DNA of 64,000 bases from assembly GCA_025267735.1 (NCBI GenBank), contig CM046295.1, positions 22,910,938-22,974,937 of the forward strand, read 5' to 3'. Both the position numbers and the translations under genes were made by a program. Below the pieces are notes generated by a model that did not search any database, had not been told where the DNA came from, and saw only the letters and a program-made list of their open reading frames with translations. The DNA is from Mactra quadrangularis (Eukaryota; Mollusca; Bivalvia; Venerida; Mactridae). Below are positions 22,205-62,280 of this stretch, in pieces (position 1 is the stretch's first letter; each line of letters starts with the position of its first letter).

Positions 22205-22340
22205 ATATTCTATTTTTAGCTACATGTTACTATTTTTAGCTAGTGTTACTATTTTTAGCTAATGTTACTATTTTTAGCTAATGTTACTATTTTTAGCTAA
22301 TGTTACTATTTTTAGCTACATGTTACTATTTTTAGCAACT
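22205..22340 (+). repeat. 18-bp tandem repeat upstream of the start codon
   Basis: About seven units of GTTACTATTTTTAGCTAA type end roughly 200 bp before the ATG. If the acceptor at 21963 is used, this repeat lies in the 5' untranslated region. Confidence 0.85.
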
Positions 22341-22539
22341 TGTTAATTTCATTGATATATATCTACGGTTGTGTATAAAAAATAAGTGCCATTTATATAT
22401 AAAAAGTTATATATTCAAAATGAATGCAGTATTTAAATGTAATAATAGTTGTAGTGGATTTTCATTGTTTCTCACCAAGCCTGCGAGTGCAGGCTAAAAC
22501 ATCGTGATCTATTGTAGAGTTTAGTGATTCTGTGATACT

Positions 22540-51517
<28,978 letters not shown>

Positions 51518-51520
<3 letters not shown>

Positions 51521-51524
51521 CTAG
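51518..51524 (+). promoter_or_regulatory. Candidate programmed stop-codon readthrough site (TGA CTA G)
   Basis: The stop is TGA followed directly by CTAG, in the context CAA CAG TGA CTA GGT. UGA-CUAG is the efficient readthrough context known from several mammalian genes, and UGA-C contexts are enriched among Drosophila readthrough genes. The next in-frame stop is 1410 codons away. I saw no obvious strong stem-loop just downstream. Confidence 0.75.
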
Positions 51525-54500
51525 GTCTATCTACTACTTACAATGTCTCTGAACCCGTTACTATGGATACAGATTTCAAGCAACACACTTTAGATAATAT
51601 ACCGAAACCTGAAACTCATGTTATTAATATACCTTTGGACGATTTTGATGGTACAGAAATTGCTGCAAATTCTGAAACAAAATTAAAAATGTCGTCTGCT
51701 CCTGTTTCTCCAGAACTGATAGGAGAAAAAAATTCTATTGGAAAATTCGAAGATCAACTGAAGCATTGTGCAATCAAGTCGGAAAATACAGAAAATTCAA
51801 TTAGTTGTACAAAAAATAAACATATACAAGGCTTTAATATGGGTCAGAAGTTTGGGGAGATTTACAAAGTGGCTGAAAATGATGATCACAATGAAGATAA
51901 AGTTAAATATTCGTTTGATTCTTTTAAAATGATGAATGAAATGTCTCTAAACAAGATGGCTGACAAAGATTCTTACAAAATGGTTGCCGATGAACCTAAA
52001 GATGATAAAAATGGATCCAAAAGTGAAGAAAATAACTACAAGAATGTAAAAAGTAGATTTGAAAAACCTCTGTTTTCTAATCATGGTGTGAAAAGATCAA
52101 AGTCCGGTTATGGTGAACGCGTGAAGAAGCTGAAGACAGAAAACAAAAGTAATGACCTTGCAGATATTTATTCTTTTAATGACTCGATGGAAAACGACAT
52201 GGAGAACTTTGCTTACAAGTCATTAGACAAACGAGTTCTTTATAAACGCAAGAAAAGCATTAACTTAACATCTACTGATCGAGATAATTTAGAAAATTCA
52301 CATGTTAGATCAAAATCACACTCGCTTTATGGCAAATTTTCTCCTGAAAGCCCGATTGATATTCCTGAAGCATCTCGAGACCCGCCTGCTGCAAGTTTAC
52401 TTGTCAACAATGATTATGATTGCAAATGTGCTTGCAAAAGGAAGGGGAACAACTTTGGCCCGGGTTATTCATCTGATTCACTTAGAGTGACTTCCCTTGC
52501 TAAGAAACATGACATGGTGTTTGATTTAACTGCGTCTGATGTAAAACCGGCAAGTACTTCTAAAAAGATGGATTCTAAATTCATTGAAGACAGAATACCT
52601 CCTAAGTTAGAATGTGAAAAACCTCAAAGTAAAGAATGCATTGAGGCCATACGAAAGGTTAGCCTCTGGATGGATGGTTGTTCAAAAGATGCAATTCCAT
52701 TGGATGATTCGGTAACGCCTTCAAATTCTCACTGGTTGGAAGAAAGATATGACCTTGTGAGTAGGAAATCTACCATTTCTTCTGATAATAAAAGAAGTGC
52801 TTCAAACTCAAGGTCGTTGTCAAGGATACCGATTTGCAAAACTCAAAATTGTTTTAATAAGGTCAGAATGTACCCACATAAGCATGGCAACTCTTTGACC
52901 GACTCCTCTGTGATGTCATCATCAACGGGGTCAGACGAACAACTCTGCGATGTACGATCTATTCGAGGTCTTCGTAGCAACTCTTCAGTAAGTTCGCCAG
53001 TGTTACAATTGCCGTTTGATTCTGATGAAGTTATCTTCCTTGAGAACTCTTCAACTAGTGTAATCAGCCAATCAGCTGCTGTTTCTGCTGTTGGTGGAAA
53101 AAATGCAAGTCACTGTGTCGTTTCAAACAACAAAGAAAAAATTCAATCTGAAATGAAACAAGTTAATACTTTGAAAAGTGACGATTTAGAATTTATTTGT
53201 GATGATTCAAACATTAAGAGGCGTAGCCCTTCATATCAAGCAAAAGGGGCTTTAAAAGATAATGTAAGTAAAGTAAGCAAAGCCCAGAACATGATGCCTA
53301 AAAATGAGCCCGATGATAATAAGTTTTTTGATAGTTTATTAGAGGACATCTTGAGCAGACGACAAAATCAATATAAAAATGACTTAACAAGCAAACTTTC
53401 TTTTGACATTATACCTAGTAGTAAAGTGTCTATGCTGGATTCTTTTAAATTTGTTGGTCAAAATAAGAGAACATGTTCTAACGAAAACATCAGCAAATCA
53501 GATCATTCTGCAAAAGCTGACGAGCAAACTTTATGCATTGCAAATGTAGCGGATAGTAAACATGAGATTTTGAATTCTGATGTGCTGGGTTTCAAACATA
53601 ATGAAAACGTGTTTGACATTCTAAAAATTGATGATAAACTCAAAAGTTGTCGAAATAGACATGAAACAAGTGCGCCGAGCGTACTCCATGTTGAGTCAAA
53701 TTATGATTCAATGAACTTTGAATCGGAAGTTGAACAACTTCCTGATAACGTTGATGGTAGTGGTCAAAGTATTAATAGTGTTAGTAGAGTAGCATATAAA
53801 AATACTGGTGCTGAATTGTGGGGTTTGGGTAATAAAAAACTGACTTGTGTAAATAGTTCTAATGTAAATACATGTCTCAATGGTGCAGTAAAAACTGGCC
53901 ATTTAATACAGGCCGGTTCTCAAATCAACAACAAAATGATGGACTATGGGGAGGGGAAAATGGGGACACAGTCTAGAACTGGTCCTATAATACAGGCTGG
54001 TTCTCAAATCAACAACAAAATGAGTGACTATGGGGAGGGAAAAATGGGGACACAGTCTAGAACTGGTCTTATACTACAGACTGCTTCTAGAAATAACAAA
54101 GTGAAGAGTATAAAAAGTGATGAAAAAATTGAGACACAGTCTAAAAATGATAGAAATCTGAAGCAGACTACTGAAGAAGAAATAACTGGAACTAATAATA
54201 TGACAGATGTCCCGGATGGAGAGATTACTAAGAGCTACAACTGTGATGAAAAGAGTTCAAATTTGTTTAGCAATAACTCGAATAGTGCTTTATGTTTTAA
54301 TGCTGACGTAAGTGACATTGATGATGATGATGAAAATTCGTTGAACTTGTCCACTGATGATTTTCAGCAAGCCTATAAAGATTGTTTTAAAAATGTTTAT
54401 AACTTACAGGATATTGATTACAATACTGATATTGAATCAATGGATACCTTGGAAACATTCGGAGGAAATTCGGAAAATACCAAAAAATCTCTGCAAGTTG

Positions 54501-55753
54501 ATAACCTTATTACTAATTATTCAAAAATATTAGGGTGTCCTTCTTCTACTTGTTCTGAACATGTGATTAGTTTAAGTAATGTTTTGTCCACTCCAACTAG
54601 TAGCAATTGTGGTATTATTTCTGATTTTCCTGTAAAGAATTCCGGAATAAGTAACCATTGCATCTTAGGAAATATTCCTCCGTTTGGAATACCCTTCAAC
54701 AATGAATCTCAATTACAGCATGCTCATTTAAAGCCTTTTTTGTGTACCAGTCAAAGTTCAGTTTCAATAAACCAGTTAAAGATGGGATCCAGTCCAAATT
54801 TAGTTTCAATAAACCAGTCAAAATTGGGATCCAGTCCAAATTTAGTTTCAATAAACCAGTCAAAGATGGAGTCCAGTCCAAATTCAGTTTCAGTAAGCCA
54901 GTCAAAGATGGAGTCCAGTCCAAATTCAGTTTTAATAAAGCAGTCAAAGATGGAGTCCAGTCCTACTGCAATTTCAGTTCAGAGTCAAAGTAAAATTGTC
55001 AATGACCAGATTAAAAGTATTTACTGTTTACCAACCTCTTCTGATCTTAATGAGATGGAGCTGTCAGATGATATTTCTAGATCTTTATCTAAAAATAGAT
55101 TTTCTTCTGATACTGATACTAAAAATAAATTCTCAACAGAAATTGAATCCAAAAATAGATTTTCATCTGATATTGAGTCTAAAAATAGATTTTTATCTGA
55201 TAGAGATAATGAAAATAGATTTTCGTCTGATATTGATATTAGAGATAGATTTTCATCTGAAATTGAGTCTAAAAATAGATTTTCATCTGAAATTGAGTCT
55301 AAAATTAGATTTCCATCTGATATTGAGTCTAAAAATAGATTTTCATCTGATATTGAGTCTAAAAATAGATTTCCATCTGGTATTGAGTCTAAAAATAGCT
55401 CAGACCCTAATTTTGATTCTGAAAATGAAGATTTTTTCTTACAAACTGCTGGGAATTTTGATCCTAGTGGAAATGACAACCCTTTCAATGATTTAAGTAC
55501 AAATTTAAGAAGTAGGTCGGGGTTTGTTATGTTTGACTCGGTTGGTGATGAGTCCGTCCTTCGGGAAGATTATCAATGGAACGAAACATTGAAGAGTTTT
55601 ATTATGGAAAATTTAAATAATGAACCCCAAGGACAAGAAATTACAGAAAAGGATACCACTAGTGTTGAAGTTTTGATTGAACAAAAACTGGCTGAACAAT
55701 ATCTGAGTAGGAACATTGAAAATTTGAAAAGGAAAAATTCTTTTGACACATAG
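51521..55753 (+). CDS. Readthrough extension of the zinc-finger protein (1410 codons)
   Basis: The frame of finger 4 stays open from the codon after the TGA to TAG at 55751-55753. An ATG at 51563 starts the last 1396 codons, so a separate start is possible but not needed. An open frame this long in AT-rich DNA is not chance. The product is hydrophilic and probably disordered, rich in Ser, Asn, Lys and Asp. It has basic clusters that could be nuclear localisation signals (KRSKSGYGERVKKLK near 52091; KRVLYKRKKS near 52228). It carries three in-frame tandem repeats: 28-residue units near 53894, 14-residue units at 54761-54970 and 10-residue units near 55090-55400. No known domain was recognised. 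The joined form would be about 2092 residues. Alternatives are a separate protein, RNA editing of the stop, or an assembly or allele-specific TGA. Confidence 0.8.
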   Translation, partial: LGLSTTYNVSEPVTMDTDFKQHTLDNIPKPETHVINIPLDDFDGTEIAANSETKLKMSSAPVSPELIGEKNSIGKFEDQLKHCAIKSENTENSISCTKNKHIQGFNMGQKFGEIYKVAENDDHNEDKVKYSFDSFKMMNEMSLNKMADKDSYKMVADEPKDDKNGSKSEENNYKNVKSRFEKPLFSNHGVKRSKSGYGERVKKLKTENKSNDLADIYSFNDSMENDMENFAYKSLDKRVLYKRKKSINLTSTDRDNLENSHVRSKSHSLYGKFSPESPIDIPEASRDPPAASLLVNNDYDCKCACKRKGNNFGPGYSSDSLRVTSLAKKHDMVFDLTASDVKPASTSKKMDSKFIEDRIPPKLECEKPQSKECIEAIRKVSLWMDGCSKDAIPLDDSVTPSNSHWLEERYDLVSRKSTISSDNKRSASNSRSLSRIPICKTQNCFNKVRMYPHKHGNSLTDSSVMSSSTGSDEQLCDVRSIRGLRSNSSVSSPVLQLPFDSDEVIFLENSSTSVISQSAAVSAVGGKNASHCVVSNNKEKIQSEMKQVNTLKSDDLEFICDDSNIKRRSPSYQAKGALKDNVSKVSKAQNMMPKNEPDDNKFFDSLLEDILSRRQNQYKNDLTSKLSFDIIPSSKVSMLDSFKFVGQNKRTCSNENISKSDHSAKADEQTLCIANVADSKHEILNSDVLGFKHNENVFDILKIDDKLKSCRNRHETSAPSVLHVESNYDSMNFESEVEQLPDNVDGSGQSINSVSRVAYKNTGAELWGLGNKKLTCVNSSNVNTCLNGAVKTGHLIQAGSQINNKMMDYGEGKMGTQSRTGPIIQAGSQINNKMSDYGEGKMGTQSRTGLILQTASRNNKVKSIKSDEKIETQSKNDRNLKQTTEEEITGTNNMTDVPDGEITKSYNCDEKSSNLFSNNSNSALCFNADVSDIDDDDENSLNLSTDDFQQAYKDCFKNVYNLQDIDYNTDIESMDTLETFGGNSENTKKSLQVDNLITNYSKILGCPSSTCSEHVISLSNVLSTPTSSNCGIISDFPVKNSGISNHCILGNIPPFGIPFNNESQLQHAHLKPFLCTSQSSVSINQLKMGSSPNLVSINQSKLGSSPNLVSINQSKMESSPNSVSVSQSKMESSPNSVLIKQSKMESSPTAISVQSQSKIVNDQIKSIYCLPTSSDLNEMELSDDISRSLSKNRFSSDTDTKNKFSTEIESKNRFSSDIESKNRFLSDRDNENRFSSDIDIRDRFSSEIESKNRFSSEIESKIRFPSDIESKNRFSSDIESKNRFPSGIESKNSSDPNFDSENEDFFLQTAGNFDPSGNDNPFNDLSTNLRSRSGFVMFDSVGDESVLREDYQWNETLKSFIMENLNNEPQGQEITEKDTTSVEVLIEQKLAEQYLSRNIENLKRKNSFDT
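53894..54090 (+). repeat. In-frame 84-bp tandem repeat in the extension
   Basis: Two full units and a partial third, each 28 codons (QAGSQINNKM, then DYGEGKMGTQSR). The unit is a multiple of three, so the frame is kept. The first two units differ by only a few bases, suggesting recent duplication. Confidence 0.85.
54761..54970 (+). repeat. In-frame 42-bp tandem repeat in the extension (5 units)
   Basis: Five 14-residue units of the type SINQSKMESSPN. Each has an SSP, a possible proline-directed phosphorylation site. Confidence 0.9.
55090..55400 (+). repeat. In-frame 30-bp tandem repeat in the extension (about 10 units)
   Basis: Units of ten residues of the type KNRFSSDIES, alternating basic-aromatic and acidic-serine patches. 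Variants include FPSD, FLSD and FSSE. The repeat also keeps other frames open, which explains long antisense and +1 reading frames here. Confidence 0.9.
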
Positions 55754-56193
55754 AGCTGTAAGATTCATATTATTAGATAATTGTTTGGCAAAAATGACTT
55801 CGGTTGTTTTAAGTTTGTTATCATTGGGTTTAATTGTACTGAATTAGACTGGTCTAATCATTTAAAGATCACAGTCATTGCCTGAAGCCCTTAACCCACT
55901 AACTAGAAGCCAAGTAGTTGTGATAATTGATTAGGAATATAGCATTTTTCATATGGTTAGGCTAGATGAGAATTTGTCCTTAATGATTAATGTGAAAAGT
56001 CTGGCTAATGCCTCAAAATATCAGGCTAGTGGTAAAGGCAATGACTGAATTTAGAATGTTCTTTAATTCATGATTCTAGATGTAATTTCTTGTTAAATAA
56101 GGACTGGATTGATTTTGTTGGTTACAAAATTGGACTACGCAGTGCCCTCCAAAAGTTCTTGGACAAACAAAAATTTAAGAAAAGTTTAAAATA
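55754..56193 (+). other. Probable 3' untranslated region, start
   Basis: No splice site or reading frame seen after the TAG at 55751. The first canonical AATAAA downstream is at 57117, in the tail of a SINE, and the next at 58172, so the transcript end is unknown. Confidence 0.4.
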
Positions 56194-56555
56194 CAATCTG
56201 ATTAAAACCCGATCTAAAATTTTCCGCTCGCCTACTCGCTAATTTAGATCTGGCCTTTTTCAAACAAAGGTCACGTTCAGGCCACCTATTTTCTCATCAT
56301 AATATTCATGACAACATGTTATGATACATAACTTGTTTACATCGTCTACGTCACGCAATTTGAAATGAGCCGCCCAATTGCAGACTGTGATTAATACTGC
56401 TGTTAAATTAGCATGCAAACCTTGGTCTAAAATAGAAATTACGAAATCAAAATGTGATTAATGTCGGAACAAAGTTCATGTCGGCGTGACCTTCCACGGA
56501 GAAAGTAGAGATCCTGTACGACAACGCTCTACAGGTTAGCTGTTTACGAAGATTG
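56194..56555 (+). mobile_element. CAATCT MITE, slightly deleted copy
   Basis: Both ends present (CAATCTGATTAAAACCCG; CGAAGATTG). The block GTGTTTTCGTCTAGATGAAA is missing. Confidence 0.8.
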
Positions 56556-56842
56556 AAAATACATATTACTAGTAATTTTACTATAGTTATAGATAAATTA
56601 TACTAGTAGTTATAAAAGCAAGCTTAAATCATATGTTGTTATTTTACTACATGTATAATTACAAGTTTTTATTTAATTTAACCACATTCAAATCACACGT
56701 ATATAAACTACTTAATGTCGATTTTAGAAGTTGTTCAAATGATTATTTTTCATTGTAATGGTGAAACAAATACTTGTAAGAACTTAATTATCAGGACTCA
56801 ACTTAAAACCGACTTTACAACCAGTTCCATATTTTATAAGTC

Positions 56843-57127
56843 AACCCGGGTCGATTGCGCAGTTGGTAGCGCGCCGGGATTTGGAATCTCGTGCCAAGGG
56901 GGTGCGGGTTCGAATCCCACCCGGGGAGATTATAACCTTCCATGACAATTTGACAATAATGTCGATTTTCCTCCATTGATTAGAAAATATGGAGAAGTTT
57001 CCGGCGTTGTGGAAGGGTAGGTGAGTACTGGTTATAGACAATGGTCCAGGAAAGCTAGGTTAGGTTCGCTGGACGCCGTAAAATGACCTAAATTGTGTTA
57101 ACACGGCATTAAATCCAATAAATGAAT
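56843..57127 (+). mobile_element. SINE A, complete copy with 14-bp target duplication
   Basis: Flanked by ATATTTTATAAGTC at 56829-56842 and 57128-57141. Its tail carries an AATAAA. Confidence 0.9.
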
Positions 57128-57141
57128 ATATTTTATAAGTC

Positions 57142-58584
57142 TGAACCAAATTGATCAAAGTGCCCGAACACAAATATAAGTAATGGGGGGCCTTAATGCC
57201 GAGCCCTTTATTTTGATCCAAGGACTTCTGGATTGCACTGTAGCTAGGATCTTTAATATGATTGGTTGACAGTTACATAGCTGATGGCCAATCAGTGACA
57301 AGTCAAGGTTTGTTTTTTTATCGGTATATCATGTTTAGTTAAACTGTGTTAGTGATTGACCGCGTTTCCAGTTAAATATACAATGTATATATTCAGCCTT
57401 CTACGTTTTTAAGACGCATAAAAATCAAGCAATTTATGTTAATTTTATCGTACTGAGACTCGTTTAGCTTCCAAATTCGTGTTTTCGTTTTTTGTTTGTT
57501 TGTTTGTTTATAAAAAATGATATGTAAATAATTTGTTAAATATTATAGTGCTTATCGCAGTTGAAACGTAACATGGAAAGTTACGAGGCTGCGTACAATT
57601 TAAAACTAGCAATACATTATATAGGTGATGAACTTTTTGTTATAAAGATCTAATTTTGTTGTTGTTGTTGTTATTGCTATTGTACATTTTGAAAAAAAAC
57701 ACTATTGAATGCTTGTCCCGCAATATATCATAGCTGAGTGTTTTGTTATAACTATTTGTTTATGAGTATTCTAAATACGATTTTATGTTTTTTATACCCT
57801 CTTCTTGTTCAACTACGTTTTGAGGGGTTGTACTACAGAAGTGAGCTTGTTGGAGTAACTATAAGGTCTGTTCAACCCGATAAGGTTTATCTGTGTGACC
57901 GTCTCTCGGCCTGACCATCTGGCCGTCTGTCTGGCCATTCGTCTGTCTGGCCGTCTGTCTGGCCATCTGAACATTGACCCTTAATGAGGCAATATATTGA
58001 AAGATTTTCAGAGTACTGCAGGGGTGGCTATATCAATTTTCTCAGTTGTCCAAGTCGCGCATTAAAAGGTCAGGACAAGTCATTTTTTCAGTTTGACTTG
58101 TCTGTGGACAAATTATTATTTTTTAGATTTCGCCACTCCTGATTGTGCTGTTTGACTGGATTTGCGTAAAAAATAAATATTTCTCCATTTTCTTCAAGAT
58201 TTGGGTCAATAAGTGTTTACAGACTAGGTCACTTTGGGACAGTATTCGTAGGGGGTATATTTATCACTTAGTGATATGGTCTTGTTTTCGAAGCTGTTAG
58301 CATATTCCTTCGCCCTTGTTTTAATGTTCTTAATTGTGCATGTAAATATGTGTATATACAACTATCATTTTTGTGTTGTTATATTTCAATCTTTAACATA
58401 ATGTATACATATATTTTTTCAAAAACAAAATTCCTACATTGTGATTTAACTGTTGTACATTTCATACTTTTTAACGTCCATATGCCCCAATTCTTAATAC
58501 TTTGTCTTGATGATAAAATTGTAAAGTCTGCATTAAATGAATCACACTCTTGTCTCTGCTGTTTTAGTCTATATCAATTCATTA
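57142..58584. other. 3' flank, no gene seen
   Basis: AT-rich with a short CTGGCCGTCTGT repeat near 57910-57970 and AATAAA at 58172. No exon was recognised. Confidence 0.45.
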
Positions 58585-59050
58585 TGGAACATTTGATTGG
58601 TTCAAAATCATTGTTTTTGATTGGTTGAAAAATCATTGTTTTTGATTGGTTAAATAATCTTTGTTTTTTTGATTGGTTAAAAATCATTGTTTTTGATTGG
58701 TTGAAAAATCTTGTTTTTGATTCGTTGAAAATCAATGTTTATGATTAGTAGAATATCATTGTTTCGAAATAAATGCCTTGATTGGCTGAAAATCAATGGT
58801 TTTTGATTGGTTGAAAATCAATGTTTTGATTGGTTAAAAATAAATGCTTTTGATTGTTTAGAAAGCAATGCTTTTAATTGGTTGAAAAACAATTTTTTAA
58901 TGGTTAAAAGCAATGTTCTTGGTTTGACAGAAAACAATGCATTATATTGGTTAAAAATTATGTTTTTTTGGCTAGAAATCTGTGCATCATGTGATCAATT
59001 TTAAAGGCATCTGATTGGTTTATTTTACCTTTCTTTTGATTGGATAAAAT
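58585..59050 (+). repeat. Degenerate tandem repeat with GATTGGTT motifs
   Basis: About 13 units near 30 bp of the TTTGATTGGTTGAAAAATCA type. Each unit holds an inverted CCAAT motif. Confidence 0.8.
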
Positions 59051-59365
59051 AATTGAATGTTAACCTCTATTTAATTGATTTTTGTTGACATTTTGGATTA
59101 AATTATTTTACCTAATGAACAATAATTTTAATAGGGTTAAGATAATTTAAAGTAAGTGTTTAAGTATTTTTTGTTAAATATTGTTTTAATGTTTTGTTAT
59201 ATCGACTGAATTCTTTTTAATAGTTTTGTACAAAGTTGGCCATGCAAAGATCTGTTAGCAGCTTACTTTAAATACTTTGGTAATTGTTTCTTTTTACACT
59301 TCCTTCCTAAAGTTTCTTCACATTACAATTAATTAAACTGCTACAATTTCCATTTCAATTTTAAC

Positions 59366-59735
59366 CAATTAGGGACTTTTGTCAATTATCTGATAAAATC
59401 TGAAGCAATCCAATTGGTAAGTAGGTCCTTACAGTTGGAATCCTCGGATTTTATCATTGAATTCTAATGTAAAGATAACAAAATATTTCATTTAATATAT
59501 TTCTTGGTAATAATGATATTAACAGAAGTGGTGAAATTTAGATAGTTCTTTACCCTAACAATACTTATCTTGAATTTCAAACAAATTGAATGATTTACAA
59601 AAAAGTTTTTTAAGATTGATTTTAGCAAATTGACTTGGAAAAGTAAGGGTAAAATCCAAGTAATCCAACTAATAGGACCTACCTATTTAATGAGTATACA
59701 AGGGGAAATAACTGACTAAAGTCCCTCATTATTAT
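59366..59735. mobile_element. AGGGACTTT-end MITE, copy 2
   Basis: Matches 39739-40107 along its length, with ends TTAGGGACTTTTGTCA and TGACTAAAGTCCCT. Confidence 0.8.
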
Positions 59736-60029
59736 ATAATTGACTATTTCATTCATTATTAATGCAATGGAAGCAGAATGCAAAATTTCTATTGGTACAT
59801 TTTTTTAGTTGCAGCATCGCTATCTATTTGCCCCCAGGACTATGGTCAATGTATCTTAATAAACAAATATCAAGTTTGAAAAATAGATGTAAATTCATAT
59901 CCATAAGAAAAATGTTCTGATTTCGAAATGCAAAGTTGAAATAACTTAATAGTAAACTGCTTGCACATTTTTAAAACTTCTGTTGAGTACAATATGAATT
60001 GTAAATATATGAAGGAACTTAAGAATCCC

Positions 60030-60345
60030 TCCCGGCAAGTTCAGTTGGTAGCACGCAAGTCAACTGATCAAGGGGTCATGGGTTCGAATCCTGCGCGGGG
60101 CATACTTTCCTGGAGTTTGGTCATGAAATTATTTCTACGGCTATTCTCCCTTCTACCAATGATTTTAAATTATGTAGGGCAGTTGTCAGTCACTGACAAA
60201 AGTATGTGCTTAGTAGTTGGTTAACAGTTAAATTCAGAGATTTAGCCTTTCCAGGAGGAGTGATTAGGTTGACTGACCGCCGTTATATGACCTATAAAAT
60301 GTGTTGCTATGGCGTTAAACCCAACAAAACAAACAAACAAACGAA
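60030..60345 (+). mobile_element. tRNA-derived SINE C, complete copy
   Basis: Head with AGTTCAGTTGGTAGCACG and GGGTTCGAATCC, body, then a GTTGCTATGGCGTTAAACCC tail followed by AACAAAC repeats. Confidence 0.87.
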
Positions 60346-60570
60346 GGAACTTTAGGAGGGCAGTGTGTTTGGTTTATATTTCATCACTGAACATTTCTCT
60401 TAAGCAATAGTTTATTTTTTTAATGTGTTAGTCACAATACTTAAATCTATCATACGTCGTGTTACTTTTGCTATGTCTTATATCATCAATTTATAAATGC
60501 ATTTTTGTGGCTAATATTTATGACTGCTCTGGAATGAAGAAAATGGGGTCTGGGGCTGTACCTTCATGTA

Positions 60571-60756
60571 CAGTAAAACTTGGATATAACATACTCGCTG
60601 GGCCAAAGAAAAAAGGTATGTTATAACCGAGGTATGTTATATCCATATAGAATACTAAGTATGTTATATACAAAATATGAAAATTGGGCCAGGAAAAATG
60701 GTATGTTATAACCGAGTGTATGTTATAACCGAGAATGTTATAACCAAGTTCTACTG
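60571..60756. mobile_element. pogo/Tigger-like MITE, copy 2
   Basis: Ends CAGTAAAACTTGG and CCAAGTTCTACTG with flanking TA. Interior as in 6880-7069. Confidence 0.8.
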
Positions 60757-60998
60757 TATTGATGGAGTAACATGGAACATTTTCTATGGCCATTCTCCTG
60801 TATACCCCCGTAGCAAGTAAGACGGTTGTTCGGTCCTTGGAATGCTTTTGTGATATATTTTTGTCTCCCATGTTTTCTAAGATAACAAAAAACTGTAATC
60901 AACAGACCTATGTGTCTTACTGACATTGTAGCAGGGACTGGAACAACTTGTGTTTGTTGTAGTTTTCATCATTTTCTTCAATAGTTAATAATGGTAAC

Positions 60999-61285
60999 CC
61001 GGGTCGATAGCCTAGTTTGTAACTCGTCGGGATTTGGAATCTCGTAATCTCCTGTCCCGAGGGGTAGGGGTTCGAATCACATTCGGGGAGGTTATACCCT
61101 TCCATGTTAATATGACAATTATTTCAATTATCCTTTATTAATAAGGTATATAGAGTAGTTTCCGGCGTTGAGGAAGGGTAGGTGAGTACTGGTTATAGAT
61201 AAGGGTCCAGGAAAGCCAGGTTAGATGCGCTTGACACATAAAATGACATAAATTGTGTTGACAGGGCGCCAAGCCAAATAAAATA
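60999..61285 (+). mobile_element. SINE A, diverged copy
   Basis: Head and body recognisable (GGTCGATAGCCTAG; GGTTCGAATCAC; GGTTATAGATAAGGGTCCAG), with more substitutions than the other copies. Confidence 0.8.
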
Positions 61286-61729
61286 AAAACAGATATAAAC
61301 ACATGTAGTTTTTGACTTGGGTGCAACAATACGCAGGAAACTGCTGAAATTGTAAAAATGTTGGAGAGGCCATCAGTCGTGTGGAATTGTGAGTATTGAC
61401 CTTAAACAAATCTCCAGAAAGCTAGGTTAGGTGAGCTGTTAGTTGTAAAATTGGAGTAATTTGCATTGACATGTCATTTAACCAAATTGAATAAAAATGT
61501 TATTTAGTTAAGTTTTTTGAGTAATTTCTAATTATATTGAAGAAATGAATTGGTGAAAACTTTAACAAGTCCATTTTGAGTCCTGATCCTGTTAATTGTT
61601 AGTAAACCTTTGGCCAATCTTTTAGATCCTTTACTGCTGTACCTATCTGTGTTAAAATGAATAATTCTTATATAAAATATCTGTGTTATAGAAAATACTT
61701 GTTATGTTAATGTTTTATCTTTTATCTGT

Positions 61730-62280
61730 TAAGGTCAAGGTCGTTTTTTGACCTTTATATTTTATATGTCAAGGTCAAATTTTTTATGGCCAAGGTCAAG
61801 CTTTGACTTTTTTATCTTTTAAGGTCAAATTCATTTTATAAACTAATACAATATCTGTATTTACAGCTTTATAGTATCTACATTGTATTTCTTATGGTCA
61901 AGGACGTGTTTTGACCTTTAATTAAGGATAAAAGTCATTGCATTGACCTTGATTTATTGAGGTCAAGAGGTCAAATGTTATTATTTTATATTTGGTCAGT
62001 TTTTTGGTCAAAGTTCATTAATGTGACCTTTATACATTGTTAGATTTTACATCCTGCATATCTTGAGGTCAATGTTACTTTTTGACCTCAATATGCATAG
62101 GTCATAGGTCATTTGTTAACTTATAAGATTTTAGTGCTTCATATTTTACTGAAGTTATAATTAATTGAATGGAATTAGATTTGTACTATTTCTAAATTAT
62201 TAGTGACTAACAACATAACTTGACCCACTTATTTAATAGGTCATGAAATGACCTTGACTTTTGCCTTTGACTTTGATTTT
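61730..62280. repeat. Dense cluster of AGGTCA-type half-sites in a degenerate repeat
   Basis: About 20 GGTCA or TGACC cores in 550 bp, on both strands. Several are extended as TCAAGGTCA, the monomer site of NR5A/ERR-type nuclear receptors. Spacing is irregular. Origin as a decayed repeat is as likely as regulation. Confidence 0.7.

Noticed and set aside
51568..51576. Alternative acceptor (GGATACAG) that would bypass the TGA
   Set aside because: Joining exon 10 there would be out of frame with the long tail, so it cannot explain the open frame.
54996..55496. Open frames of 155-166 codons on both strands inside the extension
   Set aside because: Shadows of the 30-bp coding repeat in the 1396-codon frame.
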